The notes: generated from the letters alone by a model not told the origin. A DNA stretch of 34,611 bases from Gordonia sp. (in: high G+C Gram-positive bacteria) (GCF_020438995.1 NZ_JAGQTN010000125.1:1-34611), one strand, 5' to 3'. Numbered from the stretch's first letter, positions 17,023 to 23,968 are shown. Translations and numbers: made by a program.

Positions 17023-17433
17023 TCAGCCGGTGGGCGCTGTCAGCGGATCGGGCGAACGCAGGGTCCTTCCCGTGGCATCGACGATGCTCAGCCCCTCCCG
17101 TGCCCAGTATTCGAATCCGCCGATGAGCTCACGCACCCGCGAATAGCCCGACTGCACAAGCGTGAGTGCGGCTTTCGTGGCGCCATTGCATCCAGGCCCC
17201 CAGCAGTAGACGACGAGGTCGGTGTCCTGATCGGGCACTTCGTGCTTGATCCGTCGAACCAGTTCCGGGTTCGGGATGTGCACGGCGTGTGGCAGATGCC
17301 CTTGCTCCCACGCTTGTTGCGACCGGACGTCGATGACAGTGGGGGCGTTCCCGTCCAGCCTGCGTGCGGCGAGGTCGGCGGGGTCGATCTCATAGGCAAG
17401 TTTCGCGGCGAAGAAGTCGGCAGCAGTGATCAT
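17023..17433 (-). CDS. Rhodanese-like domain protein
   Basis: The 136-residue single rhodanese domain has TVIDVRSQQAWEQGHLPHAVHIP (CH2A motif) and the active loop VVYCWGPGCNGATKAA, with the nucleophile Cys 77 and a second Cys five residues on. The loop is longer than the usual six residues and lacks the typical CxxGxR pattern, so sulfur transfer is likely but the substrate is open. Start: ATG 17433 (MITAADFFAAKLAYEI) has GGTGGGA at suitable spacing; ATG 17475 is 14 codons longer without a ribosome site. The gene is divergent from the AsnC-type regulator, and a palindrome spans both -10 boxes, so the two are probably co-regulated. Confidence 0.82.
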   Translation of the reverse strand: MITAADFFAAKLAYEIDPADLAARRLDGNAPTVIDVRSQQAWEQGHLPHAVHIPNPELVRRIKHEVPDQDTDLVVYCWGPGCNGATKAALTLVQSGYSRVRELIGGFEYWAREGLSIVDATGRTLRSPDPLTAPTG

Positions 17434-17492
17434 GAGTTCATCCCACCGGACCACGACCGACCGAGGAAGTGGCATCGGTTGCTAGAAGTCAC

Positions 17493-17519
17493 AATCTACC
17501 GTTGAATCAATGGTAGATT
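17493..17519. promoter_or_regulatory. 27-bp palindromic operator between rhodanese and AsnC-type genes
   Basis: AATCTACC-GTTGAATCAAT-GGTAGATT is symmetric except at three positions (one the centre). Its outer ends read TAGATT on each strand, which are the -10 boxes of both divergent genes; the plus-strand box ends 7 nt before the AsnC GTG. The Lrp/AsnC protein encoded alongside is the natural candidate to bind here and repress both genes. Confidence 0.75.
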
Positions 17520-17526
17520 CGCTGCT

Positions 17527-17994
17527 GTGCCGAACTATCACCTCCAGGAGTTCGATTCCGCCGATCGAGCGATCATCGAACGGCTCCAGGTGGACGGCCG
17601 CATCAGCACAGCCGAGCTCGGTCGGGCCATCTCGCTGTCTCCCAGCGCGACCGCGGACCGGATCCGGCGTCTCACCGATCTCGGCGTGATCGCCGGCTAC
17701 ACCGCCGTCGTCGACCCGGAGAAGCTCGGCTTCACCATTACCGCGTTCGTTCGCCTCGCCTATCCATCGGGCAACTACAAACCGTTCGACGATGTGATCG
17801 CCTCGACACCCGAGGTGATCGAGGCGCACCACGTCACCGGCGACGACTGCTTCATCCTCAAAGTGCTCGCCAGGTCGATGACCGACCTGGAACGCATCAC
17901 GGGACGGCTCGCGACCCTCGGCCGCATCACCACGAGCGTCGTGTACTCCAGCCCTGTCCCCCGACGACACGTCGTCGCGGACGTACGCCCGTAA
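17527..17994 (+). CDS. Lrp/AsnC-family transcriptional regulator
   Basis: The 155-residue regulator has an N-terminal AsnC helix-turn-helix (DRAIIERLQVDGRISTAELG ... SLSPSATADRIRRLTDLGVI, residues 12-58). A C-terminal RAM/ligand-binding domain follows, with AHHVTGDDCFILKVLARSM, the usual G-D sensing region. It should act as dimers or octamers responding to an amino acid or similar ligand. GTG 17527 follows the TAGATT box by 7 nt, so the transcript is leaderless and starts at the operator edge. The divergent rhodanese is the likely target gene. Repeat R3 begins 10 nt after the stop. Confidence 0.9.
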   Translation: MPNYHLQEFDSADRAIIERLQVDGRISTAELGRAISLSPSATADRIRRLTDLGVIAGYTAVVDPEKLGFTITAFVRLAYPSGNYKPFDDVIASTPEVIEAHHVTGDDCFILKVLARSMTDLERITGRLATLGRITTSVVYSSPVPRRHVVADVRP

Positions 17995-18003
17995 TCCTTC
18001 GCT

Positions 18004-18084
18004 CAACCTTGCTGTCGGTTCTGGTTTCCGGAACTGTCAGCAAAGTTTGAGGAATTTGGAACCGATCGGGTGTCGGCTGCGTCT
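18004..18084 (+). repeat. Palindromic repeat copy R3, with flank A
   Basis: The core is 18004-18049: left arm AACCTTGCTGTCGGTTCTGG, loop TTT, right arm beginning CCGGAACTGTCAGCAAAG. The flank 18050-18084 contains TGGAACCGATCGGGTGTCGG and matches the R1 flank in inverse orientation. The flank runs into the first codons of the broken DUF559 gene. Confidence 0.85.
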
Positions 18085-18672
18085 GATTCCCACGAACCGC
18101 GCAAGCACCTGATCTATACGCCGGCGCTGGGCCGGCACTCGCGGTCGTCGGCGACTGTCGTGGTACGTCACCGGAAGCTGGACCCGTGCGACGTGATCGC
18201 TGTTGACGGACTGAACGTCACCGCCCGACCGCTCACCGTGCTCGACGCGGCCGCCGACCTCGGCATCGCCGTCATCGATTCGGCGTTGCTGACCGGCGTC
18301 GTCACGTTGCCCGAGCTGGTGGCGGCCCACAGACGCTACCCACGGCGACGCGGGATCGGCGCGGTCGCCCGGTTCCTCGCGCTGCTCGAATCCGGTGCGC
18401 GGTCGGAGGCCGAGCGGGTCGTCGTGGCACTGTTCCGCAAGGCCCGGATCACCGGCTGGGTGGCCAATCATCCGGTGGGCGGATAGCTGATCGACTTCGC
18501 CTTCCCGACCGAAAAGCTCGCCGTGGAGATCGACGGCTTCGGCTGCCATCGCGATGTGAAGGCATTCCAGCACGACCGCACCCGACGCAATAGGCTGGTG
18601 GCGGCCGGTTGGACCGTCCTCAACTACACCTGGGCCGACCTGCTCGAACGTCCACACCAGGTCACCTCGTAA
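18070..18672 (+). pseudogene. DUF559 (endonuclease-like) gene, truncated, with an internal stop
   Basis: The frame reads as the C-terminal two-thirds of a DUF559/AbiEi-like protein common in actinobacteria, but TAG at 18484-18486 interrupts it. It continues in frame as LIDFAFPTEKLAVEIDGFGC to a TAA at 18670-18672. Homologues read ...NHPVGGYLID..., so a Tyr codon became TAG. The N-terminal helix-turn-helix part seen in relatives is missing, replaced by repeat R3 and its flank. The C-terminal part holds the Vsr-like nuclease core (AVEIDG, then an RRNRLVAAGWTVL pattern). Two independent lesions make a functional product unlikely. Confidence 0.75.
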
Positions 18673-18703
18673 GTGACGGCGATACGCCGTGATCTCGCCG
18701 CGT

Positions 18704-18763
18704 AAACCTTGCCGACAGTTCTGGATTGTGCCTGTCGCAAACCGGAACTGTCAGCAAGTTTTA
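18704..18763. repeat. Palindromic repeat copy R4, expanded loop
   Basis: The arms 18704-18724 (begins AAACCTTGCCGACAG) and 18742-18763 (begins CCGGAACTGTCAGCAAG) enclose a 17-nt loop containing TGTGCCTGTCGCAAA, also present in copy R6. It lies 31 nt 3' of the broken DUF559 gene. Confidence 0.85.
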
Positions 18764-18872
18764 CGACGCGGACCGATCTCAACGACAAGCGTCGGAATCC
18801 AGCCGCGATTGCCGGGTCAACAGGTGGGTGAGGTCAGCGGATCCGGCGAGCGGCGGGATCTTCCTTCCACAG
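18764..18872 (-). repeat. Duplicate of the rhodanese 3' end and flank B
   Basis: About 110 bp aligns without gaps to 16961-17070 at roughly 80% identity by eye. On the minus strand the copy preserves the last codons of the rhodanese gene, GRSRRSPDPLTSPTC-stop against GRTLRSPDPLTAPTG-stop, followed by the same 3' sequence and palindrome. No other part of a rhodanese gene is visible to its right, so it is a 3' fragment. About 115 bp of unassigned sequence (18873-18986) then leads to the VOC gene. Confidence 0.7.
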
Positions 18873-18954
18873 CCGGACTCGCTGTGCGGTTGCCGACGAC
18901 CTACCCGATCGGTCATCGATGCGCAGAACCCGCGTGCGGATCCGTCGGCCTCGC

Positions 18955-18960
18955 TACGGT
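18955..18960 (+). promoter_or_regulatory. -10 box (TACGGT) for the VOC gene
   Basis: TACGGT lies 26 nt upstream of the ATG at 18987, which has its own GAGGAG ribosome site, so this is a conventional leadered promoter. No clear -35 box is seen. Confidence 0.35.
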
Positions 18961-18986
18961 CGTCGTACCCGAGTAGAGGAGTCACC

Positions 18987-19385
18987 ATGCCAACGTTTCC
19001 CGGCCTCGGCCACGTCGCCGTCACCGTCTCCGATCTGGCGGCCAGCACAGCCTGGTACGCAAAGCTTTTCGACGCCCGGCCGGTCCTCGACGAGGATGAG
19101 GAGTCGGGCACCATCCACCACACGGTGTTCGCCCTCGACGGCGGCATGCTGTTCGGGCTGCACACCCACACCGACCCGCTGCCGCCGGAGACCTTCGACG
19201 AACGCCGCATCGGCCTCGACCACGTCGGCTTCGCCATCACCCGCGACGAGCTCGACAGCTGGGTGAGCCGGCTCGACGAATTGGGCGTCGCCCACAGCGG
19301 CATCAAACATGCCCACTACGGCTCGGGCATCTCCTTCCGCGACCCCGACAACATCGCCCTCGAATTCTTCGCTCCCCCGGCCTGA
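18987..19385 (+). CDS. VOC-family protein (glyoxalase/dioxygenase fold)
   Basis: The 132-residue product has two beta-alpha-beta-beta-beta modules of the vicinal oxygen chelate fold. It begins FPGLGHVAVTVSDLAASTAWYAKLF and contains IGLDHVGFAI as the second module start and GSGISFRDPDNIALEFF as the C-terminal metal-site strand. Candidate metal ligands are H9, H73 and the final E. This is the form of small lyases, dioxygenases and resistance proteins; the substrate cannot be read. The ATG is preceded by GAGGAG at 6-nt spacing. Repeat R5 starts at the last base of its stop codon. Confidence 0.85.
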   Translation: MPTFPGLGHVAVTVSDLAASTAWYAKLFDARPVLDEDEESGTIHHTVFALDGGMLFGLHTHTDPLPPETFDERRIGLDHVGFAITRDELDSWVSRLDELGVAHSGIKHAHYGSGISFRDPDNIALEFFAPPA

Positions 19386-19429
19386 AAGATTGCCGGCGGT
19401 TCCGGATTCCGGAACTGGCCGCAATGTTC
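19385..19429. repeat. Palindromic repeat copy R5
   Basis: The arms 19385-19405 (ends GGCGGTTCCGG) and 19409-19429 (begins CCGGAACTGGCCGCAATG) are separated by ATT. The copy is diverged in sequence but has compensating changes (GGCGG with CCGCC-like pairing), which suggests that pairing is kept. Confidence 0.75.
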
Positions 19430-19766
19430 GACCACCGCGCTCAAGGTCTTGTTAGCCTTGCGAAATTATGGCACTTCGAGCCTCCGAACCAGTGGCGCGG
19501 CGAAGATGCCGACAGTGTGGCGCTCGTGGCGAACACCGAATGGACCTACCACCGCGTAGCGGGACGAATTCGGCAGCTGCCGGTGGACCTACACTGAGAC
19601 GACACAAGGCGTTCCGCGTGTGGTGCCGGCGTACGCGACCATCACCAAGATCGACTGTCCCTACGTGATCGATCCACGAAACAAGCTCGATCCGTACGGT
19701 TCACACGTGCGGCAACCCAAGCTGACCGTACCGACCATCAAGATCACGCCGCCCGGGTACCGCTGA
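19424..19766 (+). pseudogene. Decayed gene of unknown family, frameshifted
   Basis: One frame from ATG 19424 (inside repeat R5) gives 57 residues, including LAKLWHFEPPNQWRGEDADS and VALVANTEWTYHRVAGRIRQ, to a TGA at 19595-19597. A second frame open from 19560 to TGA 19764-19766 reads ETTQGVPRVVPAYATITKID, CPYVIDPRNKLDPYGSHV and ends TIKITPPGYR. Both look protein-like and overlap where a one-base shift would join them, so this is probably one broken gene. I do not recognise the family. Confidence 0.4.
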
Positions 19767-19802
19767 CGCCCCCTTTACGAATCACGCACCACCACAAGTG
19801 TT

Positions 19803-19963
19803 TCAAGGGGAGAAAGAAAGATCGCCTTCGTCCGGCCGAGCGGTCAGCCCGCCCGCTACTACTCAGCGATCAGCACGTGCACCTATTCGAACCGGCCACA
19901 GGCGTCCCTGTGACGTTCCAGAGTGACACCACCGCGTTCCGCGTGTGGCCCGTCGACGTCTGA
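19803..19963 (+). pseudogene. Second decayed coding fragment
   Basis: One frame gives ERKIAFVRPSGQPARYYS. A frame shifted near 19866 continues DQHVHLFEPATGVPVTFQSD and ends TTAFRVWPVDV at TGA 19961-19963. It shares the 15-mer GCGTTCCGCGTGTGG (19934-19948) with the preceding fragment (19609-19623), so the two remnants may be related. From here to 20216 I see no intact gene, only a short CTCCCC/GGGGAG hairpin at 20083-20107. Confidence 0.35.
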
Positions 19964-20216
19964 GCGCACGGCCCACCACACACTGTCCGGTTGAGGCAGA
20001 CCGCTGACGAGCCACGATCGGCCGCGTAGCGGTGGGTGGTACACGCCGACCGCGCATAGCGCCGAATCCCGAAGTCGAAGATCTCCCCCACAGCTATCTG
20101 GGGAGAACTACCCATGTCATCGCATTGACCATGAACAGGTCCGCCGATACCGTCATCGCTACCACACAAACAATACCGACGACTCGTATGATCGCGTGGA
20201 CAGAAAGAAGACAACC

Positions 20217-20660
20217 ATGTTCAAGAAGCTTATGGTCACAGCACTCGGCCTGATGATGATCCTGGGTGTGATGGGCATCAACGCCACCACCGCATCGGCG
20301 GACCCCGGCAAGTCCCTGAGCAAGGAAAACATGCTTGTGGTCACTGTGGTGGCGTATGGGAAAAGCCGGTCGATCGAACCAGAAATGGTCGCCATGACCA
20401 AGGATGGCCGCTACGCCATCACCGCGAAGTATGTCGGCAAACGAGATTCCGGAAAGCAGACCTACCTCACCTACGTAGCTCGGAACCTACCCTGGGGCAG
20501 AACCCTGTATGTGGATGGGTACCGTGCGGCCGGTCTGATGGACGGCAAATACGTCCCGTACCTCGTGGGAAACAAGTACGTCCGGTTCGAGAAAAATTTC
20601 CGGGATTACCGAGTCACCATGAATGTACATCTGAAAGCAAACCCGGCGTGGGCGCGGTGA
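20217..20660 (+). CDS. Small secreted protein of unknown function
   Basis: The 147-residue product starts with a clear Sec signal peptide: MFKK, a long hydrophobic core and a likely cleavage site TASA|DPGK near residue 28. The mature part of about 120 residues is rich in Lys, Tyr and Val and predicted beta-strand, with repeated hydrophobic-charged alternation (EMVAMTKDGRYAITAKYVGK, LYVDGYRAAGLMDGKYV). It has no Cys. ATG 20217 follows a purine-rich AGAAAGAAG; GTG 20196 is a weaker alternative seven codons upstream. GC content is lower than in the flanking housekeeping genes. I know no family. It is the only apparently intact gene in the decayed segment. Confidence 0.65.
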   Translation: MFKKLMVTALGLMMILGVMGINATTASADPGKSLSKENMLVVTVVAYGKSRSIEPEMVAMTKDGRYAITAKYVGKRDSGKQTYLTYVARNLPWGRTLYVDGYRAAGLMDGKYVPYLVGNKYVRFEKNFRDYRVTMNVHLKANPAWAR

Positions 20661-20727
20661 GGTCGGGCTTCCCCGTGTGCCTGCCATGACGCAGAGCTCA
20701 TGAATTCGGTGCTCTGTTCAGCTTATC

Positions 20728-21210
20728 GTGACGGCTATGAATCCTGATCCGGTCCGGTTTATCGACAGCACGCGCGATGACAGAGACGCATACTACTGGA
20801 TGCCGAAGTGCTCACCTCGAGCATCGATCGTTATTGTGCACGGTATGGGCGAGCACATAATGCGGTATCAGCACATTGCCGATTCTCACTGGAGCCGGAT
20901 TTGCCGTATACGGATACGATCTGCGCGGCCATGGCGCCAATATCACCCCCGGTGCCGGCCGCGCAGAGATCGGCGCCGATGGCTGGCCTGCGCTGGTGGC
21001 CGCCATCGGCGCGTGTGCCCGTGCGGTGCGACGGACGCATCCAGGGCTGAAACTGGGTGTGCTGGCGCACAGCATGGGATTGTTCGCCACTCAACAGGCA
21101 CTGCCGTCCGACAGCCACCTGTTCGACGCGGTTGCGCTGTTCGCCCGACCATACGCACTGAGCACCGTATCCCCGGACCTGCCCATGTATTTGGCTGTCG
21201 GCGAGATGGA
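20728..21210 (+). pseudogene. Alpha/beta hydrolase (monoacylglycerol-lipase type), frameshifted and truncated
   Basis: The N-terminal part reads IVIVHGMGEHIMRYQHIAD (oxyanion region) in one frame. From about 20880 the similarity continues in the next frame as GAGFAVYGYDLRGHGANITP and GVLAHSMGLFATQQAL, which carries the nucleophile Ser (AHSMG). A one-base shift near 20885 separates them. Similarity fades at LPMYLAVGEMD near 21207, far short of the usual 270-300 residues, and the catalytic Asp and His region is lost. There the sequence passes directly into a secreted-protein fragment in another frame. Confidence 0.7.
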
Positions 21211-21659
21211 TCGTCCTGCTGGCACTCGGCCTGGCTGTTGGACTCGCAGGATCTGCGGGATCGGTGCCGAAGTTCGCCCCCATACCAATCGAGCGGTGCG
21301 TCAAGATCTCGAACGCATGCACGCAGATCAACCAGAATGTGCAAGAGTTCGCCAAGTACCGGGCTGAAATCGTTGCAAGATTTGATGTCGGGTCTCGGAC
21401 AGACGTGGAGCTGAAGGAGTGGGTGGCGGGGAACTACTACAAGACCGTCACGCGCACACCGAGTTCCCGAAAGTCCAGCAACGGAAAGACGTACGGCTAC
21501 GTTGTGTACGGGTTGAAACCCGGCAAGAAGTATGTGGCAACCGCATATGGGCGACGGAACGACTATCCGAGCTTCGGGAGTACGGTGGCATTCACGGTCA
21601 GTCGGCAGGCACCTGTCTACTACGGTTGGGCCATCTCCTATCATCAGCAGATCAATTAG
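21204..21659 (+). pseudogene. Secreted protein fragment lacking a start codon
   Basis: The open frame encodes a signal-peptide-like RWIVLLALGLAVGLAGSAGS, then a mature part with ERCVKISNACTQINQN, a fibronectin-III-like stretch (YGYVVYGLKPGKKYVATAYG) and the end YYGWAISYHQQIN. No ATG, GTG or TTG occurs in frame between the upstream stop at 21159 and GTG 21264, which would cut off the signal peptide. The true 5' end was therefore probably lost at the junction with the hydrolase fragment. If translated from GTG 21264 it would give a 131-residue cytoplasmic product. Confidence 0.5.
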
Positions 21660-21678
21660 CACACCGGTCTGCTCCGCG

Positions 21679-21763
21679 AAACCTTGCCGGTAGCTCCGGA
21701 ATGTGCCTGTCGCAAAATTCTGGACGCCGTTTAGGACAAACCGGAACTGTCGGCAAGGTTTAC
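21679..21763. repeat. Palindromic repeat copy R6, 41-nt loop
   Basis: The arms 21679-21699 (begins AAACCTTGCCGG) and 21741-21763 (begins CCGGAACTGTCGGCAAGG) flank a 41-nt loop. The loop holds the R4 loop sequence TGTGCCTGTCGCAAA plus 24 further bases. The stop codon of the minus-strand MBL gene lies within the right arm. Confidence 0.85.
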
Positions 21764-22419
21764 AGGTCTGTTCCTACTTCCTTGTCCAGGGCGCGGAAGT
21801 CGGTGGCGGCGGCTTTCATCTCGGACAGACGGCCGTAGTGGATGCCGGTACCGGCGTCGGAGAGGATCGCCTGGTGGATGGGGACGGCGACGCGGGGGGC
21901 CATGGCGCGCAGGTAGTCGACGGATTCGCTGAGCTTCATCCAGGGGGCAGCCGATGGGAGGGCGAGGACGTCGATCTTCTCGAACGGGATGTAGAACGAG
22001 TCGCCGGGGTGCATGAAGCGGCCCGGGGCGTCGGCGGTGTCGAGGACGTAGGCGACGTTGTCGATGACGGGGAGTTCGGGGTGGATGACGGCGTGCCGGC
22101 CGCCGGTCACGCGTACGGAAACCGAGCCGACTGACACCTGATCGCCGGCGTGAGCGGCGGTCCACGATCCGGCGACACTGTCGCCGGTGAGCTGGGCGGT
22201 GGTCTGCGGGTCGGCGTACAGGACCGCATCGGGGTTGGCGGCGACGAGATCGGGCAGGCGTGCGACGTCGCAGTGGTCGGGGTGCTGGTGGGTTACCAGG
22301 ATCGCGTCGAGGCCGGTGAGGCCGTCGAAACCGTGGGAGAAATTGCCCGGGTCGAAGAGGATGCGGGTGCCGTCGAGTTCCACCAGTAGGCACGAGTGGC
22401 CGAAGTGCGTGATCTGCAT
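21760..22419 (-). CDS. Metallo-beta-lactamase-fold hydrolase (UPF0173-like)
   Basis: The 219-residue product starts MQITHFGHSCLLVELDGTRI, typical of the UPF0173/L-ascorbate-lactonase-like branch of the MBL fold. The metal motif THQHPDHCD is followed by further His and Asp ligands in GGRHAVIHPE and MHPGDSFYIP. It should be a cytoplasmic metal-dependent hydrolase of unknown substrate. ATG 22419 has GTGGAA just upstream; ATG 22443 is eight codons longer without a site. The last codons overlap repeat R6. It is divergent from the fadE24-like gene. Confidence 0.82.
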   Translation of the reverse strand: MQITHFGHSCLLVELDGTRILFDPGNFSHGFDGLTGLDAILVTHQHPDHCDVARLPDLVAANPDAVLYADPQTTAQLTGDSVAGSWTAAHAGDQVSVGSVSVRVTGGRHAVIHPELPVIDNVAYVLDTADAPGRFMHPGDSFYIPFEKIDVLALPSAAPWMKLSESVDYLRAMAPRVAVPIHQAILSDAGTGIHYGRLSEMKAAATDFRALDKEVGTDL

Positions 22420-22489
22420 GTTTCCACTGTTCCACCACCACATGGAATGCGTCGATGGAACGAGTTCACCCGGATGCGTGACAACCTCC

Positions 22490-22527
22490 CTACCGAGTAG
22501 TAAGGTCTGTTCTTACTACCGAGTAAG
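22490..22527. promoter_or_regulatory. Operator-like double site upstream of fadE24
   Basis: CTACCGAGTA occurs twice, at 22490 and 22516. The second lies in the perfect palindrome CTTACT-ACCG-AGTAAG (22512-22527). A TAAGGT -10-like hexamer (22501-22506) lies between them, so a bound TetR- or GntR-type protein would block the promoter. A related site is present upstream of fadA. Confidence 0.6.
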
Positions 22528-22597
22528 ATCGGTGCGAACGTTTCCACCCCGTCCCCAGGACACCCGTCCGGGGAGCCCAGGAAGAAGAGCTGAGGAC

Positions 22598-23968
22598 ATG
22601 ACCACTCACGCCGAACCGCGCGATACCTCCGCAGTCGGAAAGAACCCGCATCCCCGCAACTTCATCGGCACCGCGATGCGCGTGCTCTCCACGGTCACCG
22701 GCTCCGAGTTCGCCGAGAAGTACCAGCTGCGTGAGCCCATCAACCGCGCCGCCTACCAGGCCACCAAGACCGGCTTCCAGTCCCTCGGCGCCGCGGGCCG
22801 CGCGTTCAAGAAGGTCCAGGGCGGCTCGGGCGAGGCATCGCGGCCGGCCAAGTCCACCAAGAACTACTTCAACCTGACGCCCGACGACGAGCAGCAGATG
22901 ATCGCGGAGACCGTCACCGACTTCGCCACCGAGATCCTGCGCCCGGCCGCCTACGACGCCGACCACAACGCCGCCGCCCCCGAGGAGATCCTCAAGCGGT
23001 CGGCCGAACTCGGTATCACGATGATCAACGTCCCCGAGGAGTTCGACGGCGCGGCCTCCGAGCGCGGCGTCGTCACCAACGCGCTGGTCGCCGAGGCCAT
23101 GGCGTACGGCGACATGGGCCTGGCCCTGCCGCTGCTCGCCCCGAGCGGCGTGGCCACCACCCTCACCAACTTCGGCTCCGAGGGCCAGCAGAAGACCTAC
23201 CTGCCCGACTTCGCCGGTGAGGACGTCCCGCAGTCGGCCGTCGTCATTGCCGAGCCGCGTCCGCTGTTCGACGCGTTCGCACTGCAGACCAAGGCCACCC
23301 GGGTGCCCAGCGGCTACCGCCTCAACGGTGTGAAGTCGTTCGTACCGGCCGCCGGATCGTCGGAACTGTTCATCGTCGGCGCCCAGCTCGACGGCAAGCC
23401 CGCCCTGTTCATCGTCGAATCCGACTCCAAGGGCCTGATCGTCGAGGCCGACCCCGGCATGGGTGTGCGCGCCGCCGGCATGGGCCGCCTGCTGCTGCAG
23501 GACGTATCGGTGCCCGAGTCCGCGCTGCTCGGCGAGGAGCCGGGCGATGCCGCACTGGCCGCCTACCGTGACGTCGTGCGGCTGTCGCGTCTGGGCTGGT
23601 CGGCACTGGCCGCCGGCACCGGCAAGGCCGTCCTGGACTACGTGATCCCCTACGTCAACGAGCGTGAGGCGTTCGGCGAGCCGATCTCCAACCGCCAGGC
23701 CGTCGCCTTCATGGTCGCCAACATCGCCACCGAACTCGACGCGATCCGCCTGGTCACCCTGCGTGGTGCCTCGCGCGCCGAGCAGGGCCTGTCGTTCGCC
23801 CGCGAAGCCGCACTCTCGCGCAAGCTCACCATCGACAAGGGCCTGCAGATCGGCCTCGACGGCGTGCAGTTGCTCGGCGGCCACGGCTTCACCAAGGAGC
23901 ACCCAGTGGAGCGCTGGTACCGCGACCTGCGTGGCGCGGGCATCGGCGAGGGCATCGTCGTCCTCTGA
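22598..23968 (+). CDS. fadE24: Acyl-CoA dehydrogenase family protein, FadE24-like
   Basis: The 456-residue product has an N-terminal extension of about 90 residues (FIGTAMRVLSTVTGSEFAEKYQLR ... GFQSLGAAGRAFKKVQ) before the acyl-CoA dehydrogenase body. That architecture, with the next gene, matches the mycobacterial fadE24-fadE23 pair (Rv3139-Rv3140). The C-terminal active-site segment reads WYRDLRGAGIGEGIVVL, without YEGT, so the catalytic Glu is missing there. Operonic ACAD pairs in mycobacteria often form alpha2beta2 complexes with one catalytic subunit, and this could be the non-catalytic one. ATG 22598 follows GAGG closely. The promoter overlaps paired operator-like sites. The gene symbol is given by resemblance. 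Confidence 0.72.
   Translation: MTTHAEPRDTSAVGKNPHPRNFIGTAMRVLSTVTGSEFAEKYQLREPINRAAYQATKTGFQSLGAAGRAFKKVQGGSGEASRPAKSTKNYFNLTPDDEQQMIAETVTDFATEILRPAAYDADHNAAAPEEILKRSAELGITMINVPEEFDGAASERGVVTNALVAEAMAYGDMGLALPLLAPSGVATTLTNFGSEGQQKTYLPDFAGEDVPQSAVVIAEPRPLFDAFALQTKATRVPSGYRLNGVKSFVPAAGSSELFIVGAQLDGKPALFIVESDSKGLIVEADPGMGVRAAGMGRLLLQDVSVPESALLGEEPGDAALAAYRDVVRLSRLGWSALAAGTGKAVLDYVIPYVNEREAFGEPISNRQAVAFMVANIATELDAIRLVTLRGASRAEQGLSFAREAALSRKLTIDKGLQIGLDGVQLLGGHGFTKEHPVERWYRDLRGAGIGEGIVVL

Noticed and set aside
20083-20107. TCTCCCC/GGGGAGA hairpin as a small RNA or riboswitch
   Set aside because: It is a single 7-bp stem with no conserved surrounding structure or clear promoter.
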